Below are positions 45,403-53,276 of a DNA stretch of 64,000 nucleotides, piece by piece. Position 1 is the first letter of the stretch; the number at the start of each line of letters is the position of its first letter. Origin of the DNA: Nocardioides dongkuii. Lineage in GTDB: Bacteria; Actinomycetota; Actinomycetes; Propionibacteriales; Nocardioidaceae. Below the pieces are notes generated by a model. That model did no database searches, was not told the origin of the DNA, and worked only from the letters and a program-made list of their open reading frames with translations. The stretch is from positions 4,090,001-4,154,000 of the forward strand of contig NZ_CP059903.1 of NCBI RefSeq assembly GCF_014127485.1, given 5' to 3'. The position numbers and the translations under genes were made by a program.

Positions 45403-45414
45403 AACACGTTCTAC
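45399..45414. promoter_or_regulatory. KstR-type operator (TAGAACACGTTCTA)
   Basis: GTAGAAC-AC-GTTCTAC is a perfect 7-bp inverted repeat. Its core matches the mycobacterial KstR consensus TNNAACNNGTTNNA. It lies 19 bp upstream of the luciferase-like gene at 45433 and overlaps the stop codon of the GNAT gene. KstR represses cholesterol catabolism genes; no kstR is in this window. Confidence 0.6.
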
Positions 45415-45432
45415 TTCTGGTTGGCTGACGCC

Positions 45433-46404
45433 ATGGCCACCAGCTTCGTCACCCGCTACGACCTCCGCGTCCCCGACGCGACCCCCGCCCAGCGGCAGGA
45501 GGTCTACGCGCGCGCCGTCGAGCAGGCGGCGTACGTCGACCGGAACGGCCAGGACGCGATCATGGTCTCCGAGCACCACGCCTCCGAGGACGGCTACCTG
45601 CCGAGCCCGATGCTGCTGGCGTCGGCGTTCGCCGCGGTCACCTCGCGGGTGCCGATCACCATCTCGGCGCTGCTGGTCAACCTCTACGAGCCGGCCCGGC
45701 TGGCCGAGGACATCGCCGTGCTCGACCACCTGAGCGCGGGGCGGGTCAGCTACACGCTCGGGCTGGGCTACCGGCCGGTCGAGTACGAGCTGCACGGCCG
45801 CTCCTGGTCGACCCGCGGCAAGGACATCGAGGAGCGGATCCTGCGGATGCTCGACCTGTGGGCGTCGGGGGCGGTCACGCCCGCGCCGTACTCCCAGCCG
45901 CACCCGTTCCTGCTGTACGGCGGGGGCTCGCCCGCCGCGGCGAAGCGGGCGGCCCGGCTCGGGCTCGGCTTCCAGCCCCAGCACGGCGACCGCGCGCTCA
46001 AGACCACCTACGACGAGACCTGCCGCGCCCTCGGCCGGGAGCCCGGGATGGTGCTGCGCGCGCCCTTCGGCGGGCCCGCGAACGTCTTCTGCGCCGAGGA
46101 CCCCGACGAGTTCTGGGAGCGCTACGGCCACCACCTGCTCGCCGACGCCACGTCGTACCAGGAGTGGCACGGCGAGGCCGGGTCCTACGTGCTGGACCCC
46201 TCGCGCACCGTCGAGGAGATGCGCGCGGCGGGCGTCTACCTGGTCACCACCGCCGACGAGCTCGTGGACCGGTGCCGCGACGGCCTGCGCCTGGTCACCA
46301 GCCACCCCGCCTGCGGCGGCCTGCCCGCCGAGCCGTCCTGGGCCAGCCTGCGCCTGATCTCCGAGACGGTGCTCCCCGCCGTCCGCCCCGCCCCCGCCGC
46401 CTGA
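45433..46404 (+). CDS. LLM class flavin-dependent oxidoreductase
   Basis: This 323-residue luciferase-like monooxygenase has VSEHHASEDGYLPSPMLLASAFAA, the His pair of the family near residue 48. Also present are LAEDIAVLDHLSAGRVSYTLGLGY (near 100) and GGGSPAAAKRAARLGLGF, a flavin-phosphate loop. It resembles actinobacterial LLM proteins tied to steroid or fatty-acid metabolism. The ATG at 45433 is preferred to a TTG at 45421. A KstR-type box just upstream suggests steroid-linked control. Confidence 0.92.
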   Translation: MATSFVTRYDLRVPDATPAQRQEVYARAVEQAAYVDRNGQDAIMVSEHHASEDGYLPSPMLLASAFAAVTSRVPITISALLVNLYEPARLAEDIAVLDHLSAGRVSYTLGLGYRPVEYELHGRSWSTRGKDIEERILRMLDLWASGAVTPAPYSQPHPFLLYGGGSPAAAKRAARLGLGFQPQHGDRALKTTYDETCRALGREPGMVLRAPFGGPANVFCAEDPDEFWERYGHHLLADATSYQEWHGEAGSYVLDPSRTVEEMRAAGVYLVTTADELVDRCRDGLRLVTSHPACGGLPAEPSWASLRLISETVLPAVRPAPAA

Positions 46405-46420
46405 CCCGCCGCCTTCTCGC

Positions 46421-46489
46421 CGAGTCGGCGCGAATGTCCGGGTTATCCACAGATCGGCTGTGGAGAAGGCGGACATAAGCGCCGACTCG
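46421..46489. repeat. Intergenic palindrome, CGAGTCGGCGC family, copy B
   Basis: Three blocks are placed symmetrically about 46455. CGAGTCGGCGC (46421-46431) pairs with 46479-46489, ATGTCCG (46434-46440) with 46470-46476, and TCCACAG (46446-46452) with 46458-46464, with loop ATCGG. The blocks CGAGTCGGCGC-NN-ATGT and TCCACAG also occur in copy A at 8834-8893, in a different order. TTATCCACA at 46443-46451 equals the DnaA-box consensus. Confidence 0.85.
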
Positions 46490-46491
46490 CG

Positions 46492-46515
46492 GGACCTACG
46501 GACCTACGGACCTAC
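46492..46515. repeat. Triple octamer GGACCTAC
   Basis: The unit GGACCTAC occurs three times in tandem directly after the palindrome. The third copy contains the stop codon (CTA on plus, TAG on minus) of the gene ending at 46512. Slippage here could shift the C-terminus of that protein. Confidence 0.8.
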
Positions 46516-47135
46516 GGGGCGGCGAGGACGGTGGTGGTGACCGAGGTGACCGAGGGTCGGCGGGGGGTCGAGGAGAACCCGAAGCGGGGGGAGGGGTCGA
46601 CCGGGGCGAGGGTGCCGAGGTCGGCGCCGTCGAAGCGGCCGGTCGCGGCGAGCAGCCGGTGGTGGTCGGTCGCGCCGTAGTACTCCCGCCGGTCGCCGCC
46701 CGCGGTCCCGCGGGTGCGGACGCCGCGCAGCACGACCCGGGCCACCGGGTCGGTGACCGCGCACCAGGCCGGCGCCTCGGCGAGCCGCGCCGGCACCAGG
46801 CGCAGCAGCCGGCCCAGCGGCGTACGCCCGCCGACCGCCAGGTCGAGGGTCAGGGACGGCGAGCGCACCTGCCAGTCGCCGCCCACGCCGACCTCCGCGC
46901 CGATGTCCTCGATCCGCACCTCGTCGAAGGTGTACGTCGCCGCGACGAACTCCGCGACCTCCTCGCTCGGCGCGAGCAGCACCCGGTGGCCGGCCGCGGT
47001 CTCGACCATCGCGTCCGCGAAGGAGCCGTACGGCGAGTCCGGCCACCGCCCGACCACGACCCGCACGCCGCTCGTCGTGCCGATCCCGGCGATCGCGCCG
47101 CGGAAGCGCGACCGTGAGCGCGACCGGCCGGTCAT
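46512..47135 (-). CDS. Hypothetical protein in the acyl-CoA dehydrogenase-FUSC operon
   Basis: This 207-residue protein has an Arg/Ser-rich N-terminus (MTGRSRSRSRFR). A beta-rich globular part includes YGSFADAMVETAAGHRVLLAPSEEVAEFVAATYTFDEV. No membrane segment is present and I recognise no family. The ATG at 47135 overlaps the FUSC stop by 4 bp, so it is co-translated with the membrane protein. Its end lies in an octamer repeat. Confidence 0.75.
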   Translation of the reverse strand: MTGRSRSRSRFRGAIAGIGTTSGVRVVVGRWPDSPYGSFADAMVETAAGHRVLLAPSEEVAEFVAATYTFDEVRIEDIGAEVGVGGDWQVRSPSLTLDLAVGGRTPLGRLLRLVPARLAEAPAWCAVTDPVARVVLRGVRTRGTAGGDRREYYGATDHHRLLAATGRFDGADLGTLAPVDPSPRFGFSSTPRRPSVTSVTTTVLAAP

Positions 47136-48253
47136 CGCCGCCGCCGCGCGCGGAGCCGGGCGAACGGCAGCGGGGGCTGGGCGAGCGGGTTCTCGGCGGC
47201 GACCTCCTCCATCGCGTCCACGAGGTTGCGCAGGTTGACCACCAGGCTCCCGTAGACCGGCCACTGGGCCGGCGCCGGCCGCAGCTCGCCGAGCTCCTCG
47301 ACCAGACGGTCGAGCTGCTCCCAGGCGCGCAGCATCTCCTCCCGGTCGGCGTCGACCAGGCCCTCGCCCGCGGTCCGCAGCGCCGCGGCGTACGCCGTGC
47401 GGAACCGCGGCTGCCACTGCGGCTCGTCGGCCTGGTCGTAGGACAGGGTCCGGGCGAGGCTGCGGATCTCGGCGAGCGCCTGCTCCATGCGCCACATCAG
47501 GTCGAACCACTCCTTGGGGTCGCGCAGCTCGTCGGCCGCCCGCCGCGGGTTCATCCGGGCGCTCTCGCTGGCCTGCCGGACCAGCGCCCAGGTGCGGTCG
47601 AGCTCCTCGTCCAGCTCGCGGGTGCGCTCGAGCCAGGCGGAGACCTCGTCGTCGCTGAACCCCCGCTCGACGCCGGCGGCGATGTCGACCAGCAGCGTGC
47701 CGATCTTGCCGTCCATCGCGTCCAGGGCGACGATCGCCACCCGCTGGCGCAGCGGCGGCCAGACCAGGGCGTTGACGACCAGGCCCACGACGATGCCGAT
47801 CGCGGTGTCCAGGAGCCGGGCGGCCAGCACGATCCGGTCGTCGGAGAACCCCGTGGTCAGCACGACCAGCGCGGTCGCCGCGATCGTGGTGCCCTCGTCG
47901 CCGAACCACCCGATCGCGCCGACGGCGAGGCCGACCCCGACGGCCAGGCCGAGCGCGAGCAGGTCGGGCCCCAGCGCGCTGCCGACGCCCCAGGCCAGGA
48001 CCACGCCCAGGACGGCGGCCGCGACCTGCCGCAGGCCCTGGGAGAAGGTGCGGTAGACCGTCGCGTGCACGACGAGCAGCGCCGCCCACGGCGCGAGGAA
48101 GGACTGGGAGAGGTCGAGGACGTGGGTGGCCAGCACCCACGACGCCACGACCGCGACGACGGTCTTGACCAGCTGGGTGACGTCGGTCCAGAACACCGGG
48201 TCGCGGAGGCGCTCGCGCCCCCGGTCGCGTCGCCGCGCCACCCCGCCGGTCAT
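47132..48253 (-). CDS. FUSC / aromatic acid exporter-like membrane protein
   Basis: This 373-residue protein has about six hydrophobic segments in residues 25-170 (TVVAVVASWVLATHVL, VAAAVLGVVLAWGVGSALG, LVVLTTGF). A cytoplasmic helical domain (about 180-373) follows. This matches the FUSC/ArAE group, which exports p-hydroxybenzoate-like acids in the aaeB family. The start overlaps the acyl-CoA dehydrogenase stop (ATGA) and its stop overlaps the next gene (ATGA), so the three form one unit. A transported acid linked to acyl-CoA chemistry is an inference. Confidence 0.85.
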   Translation of the reverse strand: MTGGVARRRDRGRERLRDPVFWTDVTQLVKTVVAVVASWVLATHVLDLSQSFLAPWAALLVVHATVYRTFSQGLRQVAAAVLGVVLAWGVGSALGPDLLALGLAVGVGLAVGAIGWFGDEGTTIAATALVVLTTGFSDDRIVLAARLLDTAIGIVVGLVVNALVWPPLRQRVAIVALDAMDGKIGTLLVDIAAGVERGFSDDEVSAWLERTRELDEELDRTWALVRQASESARMNPRRAADELRDPKEWFDLMWRMEQALAEIRSLARTLSYDQADEPQWQPRFRTAYAAALRTAGEGLVDADREEMLRAWEQLDRLVEELGELRPAPAQWPVYGSLVVNLRNLVDAMEEVAAENPLAQPPLPFARLRARRRR

Positions 48254-49473
48254 CGGATCGGCGCCCCCGAGATGGTCCGCGCGATGACCAGCCGCTGGAT
48301 CTCGGAGGTGCCCTCGAAGATCGTGTAGATCTTGGCGTCGCGCGCCCACCGCTCGACGGGGTACTCGCGGGTGAAGCCGTTGCCACCGAGGATCTGCATC
48401 GCCTGCCCGGTCACCTTCACCGCGGTCTCGCCGGCCATCAGCTTCGACATCGACCCCTCGGCGGCCTCGAACTGCTTGCCCTGGGCCGCCATCCACGCGG
48501 CGCGCCAGACCAGCAACCGGGAGGCGTCGATCGCGGTCTTCATGTCGGCCAGCGCGAAGGCGATGGCCTGGTTCTCGATGATCGCCTTGCCGAACTGCTC
48601 GCGGGTCTTGGCGTAGTCCAGCGCCACCTCGTACGCCGCCCGCGCGATGCCGACCGCCTGCGCGCCGACCGCCGGGCGGGTGCGCTCGAAGGTCGCCATG
48701 CTCGCGTTGCCGCGGCCGCCCCCGCCCTCGCGCGCCCGGGCCAGCCGGGCGTCGAGCTTCTCCTTGCCACCGAGCAGGCAGCGGCCGGGCACCCGGACCT
48801 GGTCGAGCACGACCTCCGCGGTGTGCGAGGCGCGGATGCCGTGCTTGTGGAACTTCTGGCCCTGGCTGAGCCCCTTGGTGCCGGGCGGGACGACGAAGCT
48901 GGCCTGGCCGCGGGTGCGCAGGTCGGGGTCGACGACCGCGGTCACGACGTGCACGTCGGCGATGCCGCCGTTGGTGGCCCAGGTCTTGGTGCCGTTGAGG
49001 ACCCACTCGTCGGTCTTCTCGTCGTACACGGCGCGGGTGCGCATCGCGCCGACGTCGGACCCGGCGTCGGGCTCGGAGGAGCAGAACGCGCCGAGCTTCA
49101 GGTCACCCGGCTCGCCGTACATCTCGGGGATCCACTCGCCGACCTGCTCGTCGGTGCCGTTGGCCCGCACGCCGGCCGCGGCCAGCGAGGTGCCGACGAT
49201 GGAGAGACCGATGCCGGCGTCGCCCCAGAAGAGCTCCTCCATGGTGAGCGGGAAGCCCAGCCCGGTCGGGTCGAAGGCCTGGGTCGCGATGAAGTCGAAG
49301 GAGTAGATGCCCACCTTGGCGGCCTCCTCGACCACCGGCCAGGGGAACTCCTCCTTCTCGTCCCACTCCGCCGCGGCCGGGCGGATGACGTCGGCGGCGA
49401 AGGTGTGCACCCAGTCGCGCAGCTCGAGGTGGTCGGGGCCGAGGCCGAAGGAGGGCGTGGTCGCGTCGCTCAT
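48250..49473 (-). CDS. Acyl-CoA dehydrogenase
   Basis: This 407-residue enzyme has FCSSEPDAGSDVGAMRTRAVYDEKTDEWVLNGTKTWATNGG (FAD/substrate loop, about 130-170). The catalytic Glu is in KIYTIFEGTSEIQRLVI near residue 388, and the C-terminal helix bundle carries QILGGNGFTREYPVERWARDAK. The Glu position is that of medium/short-chain ACADs. It oxidises acyl-CoA to enoyl-CoA with FAD and probably feeds the electron-transferring flavoprotein. TAATCT lies 6 nt before the ATG, suggesting a leaderless start. It heads the unit with FUSC and the hypothetical gene. Confidence 0.96.
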   Translation of the reverse strand: MSDATTPSFGLGPDHLELRDWVHTFAADVIRPAAAEWDEKEEFPWPVVEEAAKVGIYSFDFIATQAFDPTGLGFPLTMEELFWGDAGIGLSIVGTSLAAAGVRANGTDEQVGEWIPEMYGEPGDLKLGAFCSSEPDAGSDVGAMRTRAVYDEKTDEWVLNGTKTWATNGGIADVHVVTAVVDPDLRTRGQASFVVPPGTKGLSQGQKFHKHGIRASHTAEVVLDQVRVPGRCLLGGKEKLDARLARAREGGGGRGNASMATFERTRPAVGAQAVGIARAAYEVALDYAKTREQFGKAIIENQAIAFALADMKTAIDASRLLVWRAAWMAAQGKQFEAAEGSMSKLMAGETAVKVTGQAMQILGGNGFTREYPVERWARDAKIYTIFEGTSEIQRLVIARTISGAPIR

Positions 49474-49579
49474 GCACCGAGATTACTGGCGAGTCACCTC
49501 AGCCGACCTGACATCCGTCACGGGTGATCGATGAGGCCTCGCACTGCCGCGTGGCCGGGAGCGGCGACAGGCTGGAGGC

Positions 49580-50545
49580 ATGCAGACCCGACCCGATGCC
49601 CGGCCCGACGCCCGACCCAGCCCCGATCCGGGGCTCGCGATCGAGGTGCGCGGCCTGCGGCGCAGCTACCGCACCGCCGGCGGCCAGCCGTTCGAGGCGG
49701 TGCGCGGCGTCGACCTCGAGGTCCAGCGCGGCCGCCTGGTCGCCCTGCTCGGCACCAACGGCGCCGGCAAGACCTCCACCCTCGAGGTCGTCGAGGGGCT
49801 GGCCGAGCCGGACGCCGGGACCGTGCGGGTGCTGGGCCTGGACCCACGCGCCGACCGCGCGGAGGTACGCCGCCGCACCGGCGTGCTGCTCCAGGCGAGC
49901 GGCTTCAGCGGCGACCTCACGGTCGCCGAGACGCTGCGCATGTGGGCCTCGACCGTCACCGACCCGCGCCCCACCGACGACGTCCTCGGCCTGCTCGACC
50001 TCGGCGGGCGCGCCGGCACCCGCGTGGTCGCCCTCTCCGGCGGCGAGCGGCGCCGCCTCGACCTGGCGTGCACGCTGCTGGGCCGGCCCGAGGTGCTGCT
50101 CCTCGACGAGCCCACCACCGGGCTGGACCCGGAGAGCCGCCGCGCGGTCTGGGACCTGGTCCGGGACCTGCGCGACGAGGGCGCGTCGGTGCTGCTGACC
50201 ACCCACCACCTCGAGGAGGCCGAGGAGCTCGCCGACGCGCTGGCGATCATGCACGAGGGCGTCGTCGTCCGCTCCGGCACCGTGGCCGAGGTGGTGTCCT
50301 CCCAACCGTCGACGGTGCGGTTCGCCGCCCCCGGGCACGAGCTGCCCCCGCTCGCGGCGGCCCGGCCCGCGGGCCGCGGCGCGCCCGGCACCACCACGCT
50401 CGAGACCGACGACCTGCAGGCCACCCTCGCCGACCTGCTCGCCTGGGCCGGGCGCCACGGCGTACGCCTCGAGGGGCTGGAGGCCCGCAGCGCCACCCTG
50501 GAGTCGGCGTTCCTCGCGATCGCCCGAGAAGGAGCCACCCGATGA
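49580..50545 (+). CDS. ABC-2 type transporter ATP-binding protein
   Basis: This 321-residue ATPase has Walker A GTNGAGKTS (near residue 59), signature ALSGGERRRLDLA, Walker B VLLLDEPTTGLDPES and the switch His in LLTTHHLEEAEELADAL. The C-terminal 80 residues form the accessory domain of drug-type ABC-2 ATPases. CAGGCT lies 6 nt before the ATG. The permease starts on its stop codon (ATGA). The two-component pair downstream probably controls or senses this transporter, as in BceRS/DesKR-linked exporters. Confidence 0.94.
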   Translation: MQTRPDARPDARPSPDPGLAIEVRGLRRSYRTAGGQPFEAVRGVDLEVQRGRLVALLGTNGAGKTSTLEVVEGLAEPDAGTVRVLGLDPRADRAEVRRRTGVLLQASGFSGDLTVAETLRMWASTVTDPRPTDDVLGLLDLGGRAGTRVVALSGGERRRLDLACTLLGRPEVLLLDEPTTGLDPESRRAVWDLVRDLRDEGASVLLTTHHLEEAEELADALAIMHEGVVVRSGTVAEVVSSQPSTVRFAAPGHELPPLAAARPAGRGAPGTTTLETDDLQATLADLLAWAGRHGVRLEGLEARSATLESAFLAIAREGATR

Positions 50546-51333
50546 GTGCCACCACCGCGCTGACCAGCGCCCCCGCCGTACGCCGGACGCTCGGCCTCGC
50601 CCGCGCCAACGCCGTGCTGATGCTGCGCAACCGGCTGACGCTGGCCTACGGGTTGCTGCTGCCGCTGCTGCCCCTGGCCCTGCTGCCGATCGGCCCGCGC
50701 GGCGACACCGGGTCGGCCGCCGCCGGGCTGGTGTCGGTGGTGATGCTGGCGCTGCTGTTCCCCGTCTTCTACAACGTGCTGTCCATGGTCGTGACCCGCC
50801 GCGACGAGCTGGTGCTCAAGCGGATCCGCACCGGCGAGACGCGCGACCTCGAGCTGCTGGTCTCGCTCGCGCTGCCCGGCGTCGTCGTCGCCGTCGTCGT
50901 GACCGTCCTGGCCGCCCCGGTCGCGCTGGCGCTGGGCGCCGAGGCGCCGGTCAACCCGGTGCTGGTGCTGCTCGCCGTGCTGGCCGCCGCGCCAGTCTTC
51001 GCCGTCCTCGCCTTCTGGACCGCCGCGTGGACGCGCAACGCCGAGGCCGCCCAGATCACCAGCATGCCGGTGCTCGTCCTCGCGGTCCTCGGGCAGATGG
51101 CGATCGGGTTCCCCGACGACGTGCGTCGCTGGACCGACCTGACCCCGGGGGCCGCCGTGACCGACCTGGTGCGGAGCTCGTGGTTCGGGATGGACGGCAC
51201 CTCCACCGACCGGGTGCTCTCGTTCGCCGAGACCTGGACCGCGGCCGGCAAGCCGCTGCTCGTCCTGGCGGCCTGGGCGGCGCTCGCGGTGTGGCTCGCG
51301 GCACGCTCGATGCGGTGGGAGCCGCGCTCGTGA
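50542..51333 (+). CDS. ABC-2 type transporter permease
   Basis: This 263-residue integral membrane protein has six hydrophobic segments, for example LTLAYGLLLPLLPLALLPIG, GLVSVVMLALLFPVFYNVLSMVV and VLVLLAVLAAAPVFAVLAFWTAAW. It has the ABC-2 loop RRDELVLKRIRTGE, where the ATPase should dock. The ATG overlaps the ATPase stop by 4 bp. It should export a drug or lipid-like compound. A histidine kinase gene begins 36 bp after its stop. Confidence 0.92.
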   Translation: MSATTALTSAPAVRRTLGLARANAVLMLRNRLTLAYGLLLPLLPLALLPIGPRGDTGSAAAGLVSVVMLALLFPVFYNVLSMVVTRRDELVLKRIRTGETRDLELLVSLALPGVVVAVVVTVLAAPVALALGAEAPVNPVLVLLAVLAAAPVFAVLAFWTAAWTRNAEAAQITSMPVLVLAVLGQMAIGFPDDVRRWTDLTPGAAVTDLVRSSWFGMDGTSTDRVLSFAETWTAAGKPLLVLAAWAALAVWLAARSMRWEPRS

Positions 51334-51368
51334 CCCGGCCCGGCCCGCGGGCCGGGCAGACTGGGGCC

Positions 51369-52547
51369 GTGAGGCGATGGTGGGCCGGCTGGACGGCGGG
51401 GACCGAGCAGGACCAGGTGCGCCGCGTCGACCTCTACACCCGCCAGTCGCTCTACCTGCTGCTCTGGGGCACCCCGCTGCTCGTCGGGGTGCAGGCGGCC
51501 AACACCGTCCCCGACGACGAGCGGCGGCTGCTGCTCGCGGTCGCGATCGGGGGCCTGGTCCTCACGGCCGCGGCGCACCGGGTGCTCGGCGACGTGGTCT
51601 CGCTGCACCCGGCGTACGGCCCGCTGCCGTGGCGCAGCATGGGGCCGTTCCTCGGCCTGGCCGCGGTCGGGTACGTCGCGGTGCTGCCGATGCCGACCGA
51701 GGTCCGCGGCTTCGGCGTGATGGTCCTCTGGTCGGCGCTGGCCTGGGCGCTGGGCGGGCTGCGCGACCGTCGCGTCTCGGTGCCGCTGGTCGTCGCCCTC
51801 GCGGTGCTGCCGGCGGCCGCCGCGCGCCAGCTCGTGCTGATGCCGGCGTTCATGCTCGGCGCGCTGGTGATCGGGGGCTTCTTCGTCTTCACGGTCCGGG
51901 TGTCGCTGTGGATGTACAGCGTGGTCCGCGAGCTCGACCGCGCCCGCGTCGCCCGCGAGGCGCTCGCCGTGGCCGAGGAGCGGCTGCGGTTCTCCCGCGA
52001 CGTGCACGACGTGCTGGGCCGGCGGCTCTCGGCGATCGCGCTGCAGGCCGAGCTGGCCGCGTCGCTCGCGCGCCGCGGCGACCCCAGCGCCGCCGACCGG
52101 ATGCTGGAGGTCCGCGGGGTGGCGCACGAGGCGCTGCGCGAGGCCCGCGAGCTGGCGCGCGGCTACGGCACGACCGACCTCGGCCAGGAGCTGGAGGGGG
52201 CGCGGTCGCTGCTGCGCTCGGCCGGCATCGCGGTCGACCTCGACGTCGACGGCCTGCCCGGGCCCTGGCACGAGGCCGCCGGGTGGGTGGTCCGCGAGAC
52301 GGTCACCAACGTGCTGCGGCACTCGGCGGCGACCCGGGTGGACATCGGGTACGACGACGGCGTGCTGCGGGTGCGCAACGACCGGCCGACCGTGCCGCCG
52401 GGTGCGGCGGCCGTCTCCGGCACGGGGCTGCGGATCCTCGCCGACCGGCTCGCGCCGCTCGGCGCCACGCTGGAGTCCGGCGGGGACGCCGAGTGGTTCG
52501 AGGTGCGGGTGCAGCTGCCGACCCGCGCCGCGGAGGTGCCGGCGTGA
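51369..52547 (+). CDS. Sensor histidine kinase (DesK/NarX-like, HisKA_3)
   Basis: This 392-residue kinase has about five transmembrane segments in residues 25-185. It has the phosphorylated His213 in FSRDVHDVLGRRLSAI, the N-box NVLRHSAATRV and the G-box GTGLRILADRL. The HisKA_3 type partners NarL-like regulators such as the one that follows. It starts with GTG at 51369, with CAGACT 6 nt upstream. Its stop overlaps the regulator start (GTGA). The membrane domain lies next to the ABC-2 transporter, so it may sense the transported compound. Confidence 0.93.
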   Translation: MRRWWAGWTAGTEQDQVRRVDLYTRQSLYLLLWGTPLLVGVQAANTVPDDERRLLLAVAIGGLVLTAAAHRVLGDVVSLHPAYGPLPWRSMGPFLGLAAVGYVAVLPMPTEVRGFGVMVLWSALAWALGGLRDRRVSVPLVVALAVLPAAAARQLVLMPAFMLGALVIGGFFVFTVRVSLWMYSVVRELDRARVAREALAVAEERLRFSRDVHDVLGRRLSAIALQAELAASLARRGDPSAADRMLEVRGVAHEALREARELARGYGTTDLGQELEGARSLLRSAGIAVDLDVDGLPGPWHEAAGWVVRETVTNVLRHSAATRVDIGYDDGVLRVRNDRPTVPPGAAAVSGTGLRILADRLAPLGATLESGGDAEWFEVRVQLPTRAAEVPA

Positions 52548-53158
52548 TCGCTCCGATCCGGATCCTGCTGGCCGACGACGAGCAGCTGATCCGCACCGCG
52601 CTCGCCCAGCTCCTCGAGCTCGAGGACGACCTCACCGTCGTCGCCCAGGCCGGCTCCGGCGACGAGGCGGTCGCGGTGGCGCGGGCCCGCGAGCTCGACG
52701 TCGCGGTGCTCGACCTGCAGATGCCCGGCACCGACGGCATCTCCGCCGCGGAGCAGCTGCTGCGGATCCACCCCGGCTGCGGGGTCGTCATCGTCACCGG
52801 GCACGGCCGCCCCGGCCACCTCAAGCGGGCGCTGACCGCGGGGGTCCGCGGGTTCCTGCCGAAGACCACCTCCGCCGCCACGCTCGCGGCGGTCGTGCGG
52901 TCGGTGCACGCCGGCGGCCGGTACGTCGACCCGGAGCTCTCCGCCGAGGCGATCGCCGCCGGCGACAGCCCGCTGACGCCGCGAGAGGCCGACGTACTCG
53001 AGCTCGCCGCCGACGGCGCCCCGGTCGACGAGATCGCCCGCCGGGCCTCGCTCTCCCCCGGCACCGTGCGCAACTACCTCTCCAGCGCGGTCACCAAGCT
53101 CGGTGCCGCCAACCGGCACGACGCCGCTGCCACTGCTCGCCGGCTGGGGTGGATCTAG
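52544..53158 (+). CDS. NarL family response regulator
   Basis: This 204-residue regulator has the receiver domain (ILLADDEQLIRTAL with the acidic triad, Asp57 phosphorylation site in AVLDLQMPG, and Lys in GFLPKTTS). A C-terminal LuxR HTH follows (about 145-200; PLTPREADVLELAADGAPVDEIARRASLSPGTVRNYLSSAVTKLG). It is co-translated with the kinase through a GTGA overlap and should control the ABC-2 operon. A hairpin repeat follows its stop codon. Confidence 0.95.
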   Translation: MIAPIRILLADDEQLIRTALAQLLELEDDLTVVAQAGSGDEAVAVARARELDVAVLDLQMPGTDGISAAEQLLRIHPGCGVVIVTGHGRPGHLKRALTAGVRGFLPKTTSAATLAAVVRSVHAGGRYVDPELSAEAIAAGDSPLTPREADVLELAADGAPVDEIARRASLSPGTVRNYLSSAVTKLGAANRHDAAATARRLGWI

Positions 53159-53166
53159 TCGTCGTA

Positions 53167-53254
53167 GGTTTCCCCGGTGATCAGGGAGAACCTGATGTTC
53201 TCAGGGATCGTGATGGCCGAGAACGTCAGGTTTCCCCGGATATTTGGGGAAACC
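53167..53254. repeat. Intergenic triple-hairpin repeat, GGTTTCCCCGG family, copy 2
   Basis: The first hairpin is imperfect (53167-53192). The second pairs 53191-53202 with 53219-53230 through 12 bp with one wobble. The third is a perfect 9-bp stem (53229-53237 with 53246-53254). The first 64 bp align without gaps to 36327-36390. In the second stem a C-G pair of copy 1 is replaced by G-C, a compensatory change that supports a paired structure. It lies between converging genes. Confidence 0.82.
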
Positions 53255-53276
53255 CGCCCAGGCAGACCCGCCCCAC

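Noticed and set aside
46443..46451. Origin of replication because of TTATCCACA
   Set aside because: A single box pair within a small palindrome, with no dnaA, dnaN or AT-rich unwinding region nearby.
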